The notes: generated by a model from the sequence alone, not told the origin. 64,000 bases of DNA from Candidatus Endonucleibacter sp. (ex Gigantidas childressi) (GCA_030674875.1 JASXSU010000001.1:248001-312000), one strand, 5' to 3'. Positions 28,643 to 37,710 are shown, counted from the first letter of the stretch. Numbers and translations are program-made.

Positions 28643-28758
28643 ACCGATACCTATTGAGGGTGTAGGTAGACGATAAACGATCTAAGTCTTATATATTTTC
28701 AGACAATAGGTGATTGGAGTGAGTGAGATGTCAAGCAACTTCAAGGCTAAATAGGTTT
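28643..28758 (+). repeat. ERIC-like element, diverged
   Basis: GATACCTATTGAGGGTGTAG, GTAGACGATAAACGATC, TAGGTGATTGGAGTGAGTGA and CAAGCAACTTCAAGG in ERIC order; the right terminus has decayed. It lies just after the folA stop. Confidence 0.6.
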
Positions 28759-28769
28759 AATTCGAAAAG

Positions 28770-29282
28770 TTAACTACTAGGCTTCCTATCCATGACTAAG
28801 TGACTATATGTAAGGTACGGTACTTCATCAGTGACATGATCTTCCCTTGATGTTTCTTGCCACTGACTGTCATTAAAATCAGGAAAAAATGTATCTCCTT
28901 CAAAACTATGATACACACGAGTTAAGTATAACCTTTCCGCTTGCGGTAGCGCCTGTCGATAAATTTCAGCACCACCAATAACAATCAACTCATCAACACC
29001 ATCAGTAGTAGCGATATCCACTGCCAATGACAGCGCATCAGAAAGACCATGGACAACATGAATACCAGCATGCCAATAAGATTCATCCCGACTAATCACG
29101 ATATTGACTCTACCAGGCAGAGGCCTACCCAGCGATTCAAAAGTCTTCCTACCCATAATAATGGGCTTCCCCATAGTGACAGCTTTAAAATACTTCAAAT
29201 CACCCGGCAAATGCCAAGGCATCTTATTATTCATTCCAATTGTATTATTCTCCGCCACAGCGGCAATCATCGCAACTTTCAT
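28770..29282 (-). CDS. folA: Dihydrofolate reductase
   Basis: 170 residues (E. coli 159). MKVAMIAAVAENNTIGMNNK, MPWHLPGDLKYFKAVTMGKP, IIMGRKTFESLGRPLPGRVN and ELIVIGGAEIYRQALP are the full set of DHFR motifs; the catalytic Asp is the D of LPGDLKYFK and the NADPH site is IGGAEIY. The enzyme makes tetrahydrofolate with NADPH, the target of trimethoprim. A single gene flanked by mobile DNA. Confidence 0.97.
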   Translation of the reverse strand: MKVAMIAAVAENNTIGMNNKMPWHLPGDLKYFKAVTMGKPIIMGRKTFESLGRPLPGRVNIVISRDESYWHAGIHVVHGLSDALSLAVDIATTDGVDELIVIGGAEIYRQALPQAERLYLTRVYHSFEGDTFFPDFNDSQWQETSREDHVTDEVPYLTYSHLVMDRKPSS

Positions 29283-29427
29283 AAACTATCCCAACACTGC
29301 TTCAGAGCTCAAAAATATGTGTAATCCTATCCACTTTGAAGGCAAGGTAGTGTTGCCTGAGCTCTCATCTCCCGTCATCACTTCTAGGCTTACGGTACTT
29401 GCTCGTTTGCAGTCTACTCACAATTTC

Positions 29428-30067
29428 GCCGAATTCATACACTAAGTGCGACACCCAATTTAATAAAAACGATGAACTGCGATACCCTTAGTTTTTTGCT
29501 CCAATCACGAAGTAAAAACCTATGAAGTATCAACAGCTCACCGAGGGTGATAGATATATGATAGTCGCGCTAAAATGGCAAGGATTAAGTTTTACGGACA
29601 TTGCCACAGCTATCGGAAAACACCGAAGTACCATATATCTAGAATTTCAACGCAATACTTGTTGGCGGATGGCTCATATCGACCCATCAGGGCACAGCAA
29701 AGGACAAGAGCTCGACGTCGACGCTCAAGGAGAAACCAACATTTTACAGAAAAGGATTACGTATCATTAGGCAACTCTTACATAAACAATGGAGTCCTGA
29801 ACAGATTACGGGTTACTTAAAACGGATAGGTGTACGTTGATTTAGCCATAAAACTATTTATCGATATATTTGGCGTGATAAAAAGAAATGCGACTTGCTA
29901 TGGAAGCGCTTGCGTTGTGCTCAAAAGCGAAGACGTAAACGCTACAAGGCTTATGATAGTCGAGGCAGGATTGCCAATAAGCGCAATATAGCAGACCGAC
30001 CAGCTGAAGTAGAAACGCGTGAAACACTAGGTCATTGGGGAATAGATACCGTGATGGGTAAAGTGTC
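29428..30067 (+). mobile_element. IS30-family element (type b), 5' remnant, better-kept copy
   Basis: Starts GCCGAATTCATACACTAAGT. Transposase ATG at 29522 gives MKYQQLTEGDRYMIVALKWQ then GLSFTDIATAIGKHRSTIYL, a clear IS30-type helix-turn-helix. Frameshifts follow near 29757 and a stop (TGA) in the RIGVR block at 29838. The frame resumes as WKRLRCAQKRRRKRYKAYDS and RETLGHWGIDTVMGKVS, reaching the first catalytic Asp before IS630 cuts it off. No right end is found. Confidence 0.8.
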
Positions 30068-30126
30068 TATACCCAAGTGTATTGAAGATGCTTGATTTTT
30101 TAGTGATTTTTCTTCAGACTACGTTA

Positions 30127-31270
30127 ATGTCAAAATTCACCCTGACCCAACAGCAAAAAATAGACTTGGAATCTCGCCATAAAATATTGCGAGATGTACG
30201 AGAGTGTGACCGTATTAAAGCGATACTATTGTGGTCTGAAGGGTGGTCAATAGCTTTTATTACTCAGGCTTTGAGAAAAAGTGAATTCACGATCAGTCGT
30301 CACATCAAAGATTACATAAAAAAAGAAAAACTTAAACCTGAAAATGGTGGCAGTGAGAGCCATCTAGATGATGAACAAACTCAACAATTGATTGAACATG
30401 TATCTGAGAAAACCTACGCTCATACCCATCAAATTGTCGCTTATATTGCTGAGCGCTGGAAAATTCAATATACCGTGTCAGGTATGAATCAGTGGCTACA
30501 CCAAAAAGGCTTCACCTATAAACAACCCAAGGGTGTTCCCTATAAGACAGATGCGGATAAACAGGCTGAGTTTGTCAAGCACTATGAAGAGCTGAAAGCC
30601 TCGCTACAAAAGGATGAAGTGGTTCTGTTCATGGACGCAGCACATCCAACTCAAGCGACTAAGATCACAACAGGACGGATTCGCACAGGAGTTGATAAAG
30701 TCATCAATACAACCGGTAGCCGAACAAGGCTAAATATTATTGGGGCTATTGAGTTAAATAACCTGTCAGCTGCTGTTTTTGAACAATTTGAGACAGTTAA
30801 CGGCAAAGCTATTATTCAATTTTTCAAAAAAGTACGGGCTTCTTATATATCAATCATATGGTGCTTGATGGTGTTGGTTATCACCACTTAAAGGAGGTGG
30901 TTGAAGAAGCTGAAAAACAAGGTATAAAGCTTCATTACCTACCTCCGTATATACCCTCGCCTTTCAAGTTGCTACGTTGTTGGCTGCATTCACTCACCCC
31001 GATCACCTACTACTCGTAGGCTCACGAGGCTTCGCTTACTTGCTGCCTAGTAGCAATTTGAAATGCTTTGGGTATAGTGCAAATTTGAATCCAATTGGGC
31101 GACTGTGGAAAGTAATGAATGAACACGCGCGAAATAATGAATATTGCGCGAAACCGGCGGAGTTTCGACAGAAAATAAATCACTTCCTTGATGATACGTT
31201 GCCTAAAATTGGGGCTTCGTTAATCAGTAAAATTAACGACAATTTTCAGAGACTCAACTCTGCATTTTGA
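30127..31270 (+). pseudogene. IS630-family transposase, frameshifted and split by ERIC
   Basis: From ATG 30127: MSKFTLTQQQKIDLESRHKI, the helix-turn-helix region, then EVVLFMDAAHPTQATK with the first catalytic Asp. A frameshift near 30845 follows, then MVLDGVGYHHLKEVVEEAEK (second Asp) and KLHYLPPY. The ERIC-like element interrupts. Removing it gives PPYSANLNPI and then GRLWKVMNEHARNNEYCAKP. The catalytic Glu of NPIE is changed to Gly in this copy, while the copy at 3287 keeps Glu. The gene is inactive on three counts. Confidence 0.88.
30950..31076 (-). repeat. ERIC-like element inside the IS630 transposase, 127 bp
   Basis: Exactly 127 bp, TATACCC to GGGTATA, reverse orientation relative to 4315-4439 and nearly identical to it. 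The central stem is CTCACCCCGATCACC / CTCGTAGGCTCACGAGGC. The host reading frame CCG-TAT-AGT-GCA is restored by removing the element with one TA copy, direct evidence of TA-targeted insertion. Confidence 0.92.
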
Positions 31271-31354
31271 ATTCACTTGGGTATATACAGGATAGGTACG
31301 TTAAAAATCAGTCCGAAGCACTAAAATCAGTGTATGGAACAAATGATTTGATGT

Positions 31355-31442
31355 TCAACACCCTAGAAAGCTTCGTAATGGCTGACAAAACTTGGCAATT
31401 TCAATTACCGTGACCAAAGTCGTTGATTACACTGGGGTCTCT
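31355..31442 (-). repeat. Dispersed repeat of about 90 bp, family R3, copy 2
   Basis: Reverse complement reads GAGACCCCAGTGTAATCAAC, GACTTTGGTCACGGTAATTG and CCAAGTTTTGTCAGCCATTA, matching 2549-2640 and 57531-57625. It lies about 85 bases before glnA and may overlap its promoter. Confidence 0.55.
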
Positions 31443-31526
31443 AAGAAATAACTCTATATTCACCTATGGTAATATAAGCGAATATCTCTCAGACAAACAG
31501 TCAATTAAACTCTCAGGAGACAAATA

Positions 31527-32930
31527 ATGTCAAATACAACCAATTTAGTCAAAAAACATGACATCAAGTGGATTGATATGCGCTTTACTGATTCCATGGG
31601 TAAGGAGCAGCATGTTTCCATTCCTGCCAGTGAGGTCGACAGCGAGTTTTTTGAAATAGGAAAAATGTTTGACGGCTCATCTATTAGTGGCTGGAAAGGT
31701 ATCAATGAATCAGACATGCTCATGCTCCCAGATGACTCCACTGCAGTCATTGACCCCTTCACTGATGAACCTACCCTGAATATTCGCTGCGATATCATTG
31801 AACCCTCCACCATGCAAGGTTATGAACGTGACCCTCGGTCCGTTGCCAAAAGTGCCGAAGAGTTTCTGAAATCTACCGGTATAGCCGATACGGCTTTCTT
31901 TGGACCAGAACCAGAGTTTTTTATTTTTGACGATGTAAAGTGGAATACTAATATCTCTGGTAGCTCTTATGAAATTAACTCTGAAGAAGCAGCTTGGTCT
32001 TCTTCCAGCAAATTCTCTGGTGGTAACAGCGGTCATCGTCCAAAAATAAAAGGTGGCTATTTCCCTGTCCCACCGGTCGACTCTCTCCATAACCTCCGCG
32101 GAGCAATGTGTAAAGCCATGGAAGCTCAAGGCCTACAGGTTGAGGTTCATCATCACGAAGTCGGAACGGCAGGGCAGTGTGAAATAGGGGTCAAATTCAA
32201 TACTCTGGTAAAAAAAGCTGACGAAGTTCAAATTCTAAAATACAGCGTGCACAATGTTGCTCACTCCTATGGTAAAACCGCCACCTTTATGCCCAAACCT
32301 CTGGTGGGCGATAATGGAAGTGGAATGCACGTTCATATGTCCCTAAGCAAAAATGGTAAAAACTTATTTGCCGGTGATGGTTACGGTGGCTTAAGTGAAA
32401 TTGCACTATATTACATTGGCGGCATCATCAAGCATGCAAAAGCACTTAACGCTTTCACCAATGCCTCCACCAACTCGTACAAGCGTTTAATTCCAGGTTT
32501 TGAAGCACCTGTTATGCTAGCCTATTCCGCCCGTAACCGCTCTGCCTCTATTCGCATACCCTATGTCAACAGCCCTAAGGCTAGAAGAATAGAAGTACGC
32601 TTCCCCGACCCAACGGCAAACCCTTACCTAGCATTTTCAGCCATGCTAATGGCAGGCTTGGATGGCATCAAAAACAAATTACACCCTGGCGATGCTGCAG
32701 ATAAAGATCTTTATGACCTACCGCCGGAAGAAGCCGCAGAAATCCCCACCGTTGCAGAATCTTTTGAAGAAGCATTGACGGCACTGGAGAATGATCATGA
32801 ATTTTTAACCACCAACGGCGTATTCACCGACGATATGATTAATGCCTACATTGAACTCAAAAAAGTAGAGTGCCTGACCATATCCCAAAAAACCCACCCA
32901 GCAGAATTCGATCTGTATTACAGTGTTTAA
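31527..32930 (+). CDS. glnA: Glutamine synthetase type I
   Basis: 467 residues (E. coli 469). The family signature [17 protein letters not shown], the ATP-binding [20 protein letters not shown] and the adenylylation site LYDLPPEEA are present; the modified Tyr is in DKDLYDLP. The dodecameric enzyme condenses ammonia and glutamate using ATP, and the Tyr implies GlnE control. AGGAGA lies 8 bases before the ATG. No ntrB/ntrC follows; repeats and then the T3SS operon do. Confidence 0.98.
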   Translation: MSNTTNLVKKHDIKWIDMRFTDSMGKEQHVSIPASEVDSEFFEIGKMFDGSSISGWKGINESDMLMLPDDSTAVIDPFTDEPTLNIRCDIIEPSTMQGYERDPRSVAKSAEEFLKSTGIADTAFFGPEPEFFIFDDVKWNTNISGSSYEINSEEAAWSSSSKFSGGNSGHRPKIKGGYFPVPPVDSLHNLRGAMCKAMEAQGLQVEVHHHEVGTAGQCEIGVKFNTLVKKADEVQILKYSVHNVAHSYGKTATFMPKPLVGDNGSGMHVHMSLSKNGKNLFAGDGYGGLSEIALYYIGGIIKHAKALNAFTNASTNSYKRLIPGFEAPVMLAYSARNRSASIRIPYVNSPKARRIEVRFPDPTANPYLAFSAMLMAGLDGIKNKLHPGDAADKDLYDLPPEEAAEIPTVAESFEEALTALENDHEFLTTNGVFTDDMINAYIELKKVECLTISQKTHPAEFDLYYSV

Positions 32931-32978
32931 TCTGTTCAGAAATATGAGTAAGTAAGTCAGCAAAAAAGCATCTCTCAA

Positions 32979-33089
32979 TACCCATTACCATTGGAATCGT
33001 GAGTAAGCGACAAACAATAGAAGCCCCATGATTTTGTAAGGCGTGGGGTAAGCGACAGCAACCAGCAACCTTAAGGGGAAATGGATATA
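32979..33089 (+). repeat. ERIC-like element
   Basis: TACCCATTACCATTGGAATC, AAGCGACAAACAATAGAAGC, CCCCATGATTTTGTAAGGCG, TGGGGTAAGCGACAGCAACC and GAAATGGATATA. Follows glnA. Confidence 0.75.
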
Positions 33090-33182
33090 AAATTATCACG
33101 GTAGAGCTCAAGCACATTTTCAATCAAAGGTACAGCTCGATTTAGAGGAATTTGCCTTGCAGTGAGGCGTGATATTACCAAA

Positions 33183-33285
33183 GAATTTGACGCTGGCAAA
33201 TAAGCGAGGCCGCAAAAGCTTAGGAGTACTAAGTAACTGTGCTGAGCGCAAACTGACAATAAAGTAACAACTTCAAATCCAGCTG
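33183..33285 (+). repeat. ERIC-like element, second subfamily
   Basis: AATAAGCGAGGCCGCAAAAG, CTTAGGAGTACTAAGTAACT, GTGCTGAGCGCAAACTGAC and TAACAACTTCAAATC. The stem around CTTAGGAGTACTAAG is the mark of this subfamily. The rest of the gap to sctL (33286-33483) shows nothing I recognise. Confidence 0.55.
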
Positions 33286-33483
33286 CTGGACTTCGTGCCT
33301 AGCATATTGACTGACTTGATTAGTCTATTTGAATATACTCAAACTATTAGCAACAGCGACCACCAACTCCACCTGATCGCTCAATAGCGTAACCAGCAAT
33401 CCACTAAAGGCGCTGATTTAAATAGTACGTTACACAGAATTATTTACGGACTCTCAAACTCGTTCCGTAGCTCATAAAGATAA

Positions 33484-34134
33484 TTAGAGAGTATCAGAAT
33501 CGTTGTGTAAACCTGCAACGGACGCGTTTATTTTTTCAAAGCGCTTCTGAAGCGCTCGCAACTGAACATCCACGCTTGTTTCCACCAAGCCGATTTCACT
33601 TTCCATAATGCAGTCACCCATGGTAAGTCTCTCATCAGCAACTAGGTCAATAAAACCAACACCTGCATATTCTTCCAAGATTTCACTAACTCTACCCTTA
33701 ATCATACTGTACTGACTCTGAGGAACACGAATGGTTACCTGCTTCTCATTTCGTACATGCTGCAGCGCACTCTTCACCAAACTAACAGCTACTTCTTCCT
33801 GATCAAAATCACCAATAATCTTCTTTACTCCCGTCAGCAATATATCCACCATTGATTTTTCAATGCCTGCTAGATAATTAATAGTTCTACTGACAACCGT
33901 TAATATTTGTTCAGCCTGCTCGAACTGACTTTCTTCCAAGCCTGCTAAATATCCCTTCTTTTTTTCCTGCTGGAAAGCTACTTTTGCTTTTTCAGCAATA
34001 TCTACGGCTTGAGCACTGCCCTGTTCAATAACTTTCTTTGCCTCAAGATAAGTTAAGTAATCATTGCCCTTTAACATCTTGCATGCAGGATCTACACAAA
34101 GATTACTTGCTGTTAGGAGAAAAGGTGTCGCCAT
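33484..34134 (-). CDS. sctL: T3SS stator protein SctL (YscL/HrpE family)
   Basis: 216 residues. The helical N-terminal half is charged (EAKKVIEQGSAQAVDIAEKA, FQQEKKKGYLAGLEESQFEQ), like the FliH/YscL stator arm. The C-terminal part QEEVAVSLVKSALQHVRNEK and VADERLTMGDCIMESEIGLV, followed by ETSVDVQLRALQKRF, is the conserved V-ATPase-E-like end. SctL holds the SctN ATPase under the export gate together with SctK and SctQ. It overlaps sctK by 22 bases, so translation is coupled. Last gene of the visible operon; no sctN follows. Confidence 0.88.
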   Translation of the reverse strand: MATPFLLTASNLCVDPACKMLKGNDYLTYLEAKKVIEQGSAQAVDIAEKAKVAFQQEKKKGYLAGLEESQFEQAEQILTVVSRTINYLAGIEKSMVDILLTGVKKIIGDFDQEEVAVSLVKSALQHVRNEKQVTIRVPQSQYSMIKGRVSEILEEYAGVGFIDLVADERLTMGDCIMESEIGLVETSVDVQLRALQKRFEKINASVAGLHNDSDTL

Positions 34135-34808
34135 TGACTGTTCACCTCTTTATAGCTTTTTATTAATAGACTGAGTCCCTGCTCTTTCGAGACAATGTCA
34201 CTCTGCGAACTCTTCAAATGATTACGCCAAGATCTTGGTAATTTCAACAAAAGTCTTTTCCTAAAGGCTTGAGTCATATCAGCATATACAATAGCCAAAA
34301 CCTGCAAGCCATTAATCATTAAAAATGATTTAAATTTATCGGTATTCTTCCAATCAATCAAAATACTAGGAGCATTAACTTGACTAGGACGTATTAAAAA
34401 TTGAGCTTTTTTTACCGCGAAATAATAAGCATCTTCACCAAGACACTGCTCCAACTTGACTCTATCATCGCGCCTGACAACAGACCTTATAACGCTTTCA
34501 TTAAGGATAATGCCAATATACAAAACAAGCTGCATTAACTCTTTGCTGCTGGCTAAAGCCACTCTCTTTTCTACTATACCAAACTCATAATCAAAATCTT
34601 CATTCAACCCAAAGTGCTCTAGCAAATACTGAGACAAGTAGTTATAGCTCTGGTCTTGCTCTCGCAACACCTTCACCAATTCCGCATACTGCAGCTTCTT
34701 CAGCCAAGATCCATGAATATATCGAATCGGACATAAATTAAACTCAATAATTAGCTCCAGCAAATTATTGCTCATTGGATCTGTTGTTATCGAAGACGTT
34801 TCTTCCAT
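34113..34808 (-). CDS. sctK: T3SS sorting-platform protein SctK (YscK family)
   Basis: 231 residues. LLELIIEFNLCPIRYIHGSW and SWRNHLKSSQ fit the poorly conserved YscK/PscK family. Its place between sctJ and sctL is exactly that of yscK and is the main support. SctK links the inner-membrane ring SctD to the SctQ pods of the cytoplasmic sorting platform. The start codon overlaps the sctJ stop in a TAATG arrangement, and the 3' end overlaps sctL by 22 bases. Confidence 0.8.
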   Translation of the reverse strand: MEETSSITTDPMSNNLLELIIEFNLCPIRYIHGSWLKKLQYAELVKVLREQDQSYNYLSQYLLEHFGLNEDFDYEFGIVEKRVALASSKELMQLVLYIGIILNESVIRSVVRRDDRVKLEQCLGEDAYYFAVKKAQFLIRPSQVNAPSILIDWKNTDKFKSFLMINGLQVLAIVYADMTQAFRKRLLLKLPRSWRNHLKSSQSDIVSKEQGLSLLIKSYKEVNSQWRHLFS

Positions 34809-35641
34809 TAGTCTTTCTCTATCTGCATATCATCGTCTAAATCATCTTCATCATTATTATTGGATTTTTTCCGGAACAATGAAGTCACAGACTTAAATGC
34901 TTTTTTATTAGATACAAAGAAAAGTGCGCCTAACAATACAATGCCAATAAAAAGAATAGCACTAAATATCAGTATTTTACTGTACGCGCCTGCATTCTGA
35001 TCCACAGCGCGCCCTCCTGCTTGAACATTAGCTCCTACCTGACTAATTCGTCTAGCAGGAAATAACGAAACAGCAATTTTATCAAGGGCAAGCCCATCAA
35101 TACTATTAGCTACTAACGTTTTTACTTTTGGAATAAAGCCTGACAATTCCAGCTCAGGTGTATACTTAACAAATACCGATGCCGACGCTGGATAGGTTAT
35201 TTCTGTCAGAGAGTCAGTTTTTTGCGGTAATACTACATGAACACGTGCAGTGATCACACCATCAATCATTGACAAAGTTGACGATAATTCCTGAGACATA
35301 GAATAAGTATAACGAGCCTTCTCTTCAGTAGGAGACGAGATCAACCCTTCTTTCGGGAAAATATCGACAGTAGATAAAAACTTCTCTTTCGGGTAGCCAT
35401 AACTTTTCAATAATTTAATAGCTCTTGCCACATCATCAGACTTTATTAATAGAGTAACGTTTTTATCTTTATCCTGAATTTTGTCCGTCGAAATACCACC
35501 ATCCAGCAAAATAGCCAGCATTTCATTACCTTCAGATTCACCCAGTCCAGTGTACAGGTCGACCTTACACCCAACAAGAAGCAAAGCCATAAATAATATG
35601 ATAAAATTTCCAAACACTGATCTAGTCATTCTACTTTTCAT
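34808..35641 (-). CDS. sctJ: T3SS inner-membrane ring lipoprotein SctJ
   Basis: 277 residues. The signal peptide ends in a lipobox (LLLVGCKVDLY), as in YscJ/PrgK. The ring-building motifs follow: LYTGLGESEGNEMLAILLDG, SMSQELSSTLSMIDGVITAR, VHVVLPQKTDSL and PASASVFVKY. One transmembrane segment near the C-terminus (ILIFSAILFIGIVLLGALFF) is followed by a cytoplasmic acidic tail. SctJ forms the inner-membrane ring of the needle complex with SctD. Tightly packed between sctI and sctK. Confidence 0.96.
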   Translation of the reverse strand: MKSRMTRSVFGNFIILFMALLLVGCKVDLYTGLGESEGNEMLAILLDGGISTDKIQDKDKNVTLLIKSDDVARAIKLLKSYGYPKEKFLSTVDIFPKEGLISSPTEEKARYTYSMSQELSSTLSMIDGVITARVHVVLPQKTDSLTEITYPASASVFVKYTPELELSGFIPKVKTLVANSIDGLALDKIAVSLFPARRISQVGANVQAGGRAVDQNAGAYSKILIFSAILFIGIVLLGALFFVSNKKAFKSVTSLFRKKSNNNDEDDLDDDMQIEKD

Positions 35642-35653
35642 ATGTATGCAACC

Positions 35654-36283
35654 CTATTGGTTACGTAATAAAGTATCAAATGCCTGAGTCCCTTTGCTAA
35701 CAATCTTGCCAATAAAGTCTTCAGTGATCATCAAGTTGGTCATTGCCCATTGCGTGTCAAACATCTCACGCATACTCATCACTTCATTTTTTGGCTGCAA
35801 ATTCAATTCAACCTCTCTGGCCCCATTTTCCACCTGCTCCCGAATCCCCTGCATACCTTTTAAAATCTTGTCTCCCAGAGTGCCTGGACCAGATACCACT
35901 TCGATATTTTCCCCTGCAGGCGAATCGTTATCAAACGCTTCTTTCCCGGTATCACCCCAAATACGGCTACCTACATCTTCGTTGTTTTTTACCTCTATGG
36001 AGTCCGTAAAAGCATCCCGCCCTTCACCAAAACTAGCTTGCTCGCTATCTCCAGATTGCTCAACCGGAGGCAATGCTTCATAACCTTGCTCCAGCTCAGC
36101 AAACTTAGCTGGTGGCAAAATACTTTTTTGAGACTCTCTAAAACCTTCTTCCCCACTATTTGCAAGTAGTCCAGAAAACTGCTCAGCCAACATATCATCT
36201 GGCTGCTCTGCAACAACAAAATCATTTGCTGACTTCATGCCCTTTTCTACAATACCTATTGGGTTACTAACGCTATCGGCCAT
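35654..36283 (-). CDS. sctI: T3SS inner rod protein SctI, long form
   Basis: 209 residues; usual SctI is about 85-115. The last 45 residues (MREMFDTQWAMTNLMITEDF, IGKIVSKGTQAFDTLLRNQ) show the YscI/HrpB-like helical end that joins rod to export gate. The first 150 residues are acidic and disordered without recognisable domain. AGGGAG sits 8 bases before the ATG. It precedes sctJ by 12 bases, the yscI-yscJ order. The identity rests on the C-terminus and position. Confidence 0.75.
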   Translation of the reverse strand: MADSVSNPIGIVEKGMKSANDFVVAEQPDDMLAEQFSGLLANSGEEGFRESQKSILPPAKFAELEQGYEALPPVEQSGDSEQASFGEGRDAFTDSIEVKNNEDVGSRIWGDTGKEAFDNDSPAGENIEVVSGPGTLGDKILKGMQGIREQVENGAREVELNLQPKNEVMSMREMFDTQWAMTNLMITEDFIGKIVSKGTQAFDTLLRNQ

Positions 36284-36397
36284 TTTAGTGCTCCCTTAAG
36301 CCCTTAACATAAATTTAGTAAAGAGATAACTCTTAGCTCTTTTCCTGTTTTACTTCTCATATCAAAACTTCTATCTGTACACATCTATATAACAAGC

Positions 36398-36772
36398 TCA
36401 CATAGAAGTAATATTATCAAACTGCTCGCCCATCATTTTAATAACACCTTCAATATTAGGCCTACTAAAAGATTCATTAATCAGAAATGAACATAAAAAC
36501 AGATCATCATCCCCCTGCATACCAGGCAGCAATGTAAATCTAGTAGATTGTGAATAATGACAGCTCTGCAGCACTGCTGTTAACACCTCTAAACGATCAT
36601 AACTAGATACTTTCCTAATAAGATAAAATAATACTCCATCCTCACGGGTTTCAATATACACATCACCTCGTCTCTCAAATTCTAGCTTAATAACACCACT
36701 ACCACTGAAATCTAACTCTTCCAGCCCCATTCCCCGACCAGCGTCGGCAATCATCTGATCTCTCCAGTCCAT
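36398..36772 (-). CDS. T3SS class I chaperone, SycN-like
   Basis: 124 residues from the second ATG (MDWRDQMIADAGRGMGLEEL), chosen because AAAGGAAAG lies at a better distance from it than from the ATG six bases upstream. The size, acidic character and strand pattern (VIKLEFERRGDVYIETREDG, VLFYLIRKV) suit a CesT-fold homodimeric secretion chaperone. The spacing of motifs resembles SycN, which with YscB escorts YopN. Its place straight after the YopN- and TyeA-like genes supports that role. Partner specificity is inference. Confidence 0.7.
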   Translation of the reverse strand: MDWRDQMIADAGRGMGLEELDFSGSGVIKLEFERRGDVYIETREDGVLFYLIRKVSSYDRLEVLTAVLQSCHYSQSTRFTLLPGMQGDDDLFLCSFLINESFSRPNIEGVIKMMGEQFDNITSM

Positions 36773-36799
36773 AATCATCTTTCCTTTTTATAAATTATA

Positions 36800-37657
36800 T
36801 CAATCAGGTACTGTTGTTGAAGGACCTTCAGCAGAAGCAGAATTTATTAACTTACCACTATCAGAATTGGATGACATAAGGTTAAGGTCGCCTATCACTT
36901 CGCCCACAACACCAAATCCCAACTCAACATCTAGCAACCCTTCAACTTCTTCTTCTGCCTCCTCCTCAATAAATCCGTCAAGACTTTCCTGAGACGAGGC
37001 AAGCATATTTTGTTTTGTTTCCTTATTATTAAACATTTCCTCCGGCATCAACCTAACCAGCCCAACTATCTTAGTCATAATAAATATTTTGGCAGTTAAC
37101 TCTTCAACTCCCAATTTTGATGGCAGTTGATCAAAGTCAGCTTCCGTCACCCACTGTTGCTCAACTAAATTCAACATTTGCCTGAGAATATCATTACTTT
37201 TTATCTTATTTATCGTATCTTTATTATTTACAACACTGTTTTTCGGCGTATGACTACTACATCCATATTCAAAAGAATCCTTACTTTCTTTTTTATCTTT
37301 CCATATCTTTTCACCAGCTGGTGACGAAGTACTACCACTAATCATACCGAAGAGATTACCAAAGCTTTCATTAAATCTAACAGCTTTATTTACTTCTTTA
37401 TCCACCATCTCTGAAACTTCACACTCCATACTTTCAATAACATCCTGGATTTGCTCAACATCGCATGTATATTCAGGAAGGTGATCTTTTAACTGGCATA
37501 ATGTATTCCTAAGCAAACTGAGTTCACTTACTTGCCCTTTAAGATTTTTAATATCATTTCGGTAAAGCTCTTTATCAAAACAACCATCATTAACATCCTT
37601 CTCTATTTTATTAAGAATATCTACAGCAGTAATATCTTTATGATCAGTATCATTCAT
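36800..37657 (-). CDS. TyeA-like T3SS gatekeeper subunit with long flanks
   Basis: 285 residues from the ATG with GAGG 9 bases upstream; an ATG 39 bases earlier (37696) has no ribosome binding site. Residues of the middle third (ILRQMLNLVEQQWVTEADFD, QLPSKLGVEELTAKIFIMTK, IVGLVRLMPEEMFNNKETKQ) align well by eye with Yersinia TyeA, which is only 92 residues and binds the C-terminus of YopN to plug secretion. Here about 130 extra residues precede it (two coiled-coil-like stretches) and about 70 acidic residues follow. Lies 53 bases after the YopN-like gene. Confidence 0.7.
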   Translation of the reverse strand: MNDTDHKDITAVDILNKIEKDVNDGCFDKELYRNDIKNLKGQVSELSLLRNTLCQLKDHLPEYTCDVEQIQDVIESMECEVSEMVDKEVNKAVRFNESFGNLFGMISGSTSSPAGEKIWKDKKESKDSFEYGCSSHTPKNSVVNNKDTINKIKSNDILRQMLNLVEQQWVTEADFDQLPSKLGVEELTAKIFIMTKIVGLVRLMPEEMFNNKETKQNMLASSQESLDGFIEEEAEEEVEGLLDVELGFGVVGEVIGDLNLMSSNSDSGKLINSASAEGPSTTVPD

Positions 37658-37710
37658 TCCATTATCCTCTGCCAAAACAATTTCACTCCCAGTCATTTAT
37701 TATTAAAGTA

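Larger units (their letters stand above)
30068..31285 (+). mobile_element. IS630-family element interrupted by ERIC
   Basis: Ends TATACCCAAGTGTATTGAAG and (reverse complement of the right end) TATACCCAAGTGAATTCAAA. 1218 bp, or about 1093 bp once the 125-bp net ERIC insertion is removed, a normal IS630 size. It sits inside the type b IS30 at a TA. The best copy for defining the family termini. Confidence 0.88.
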
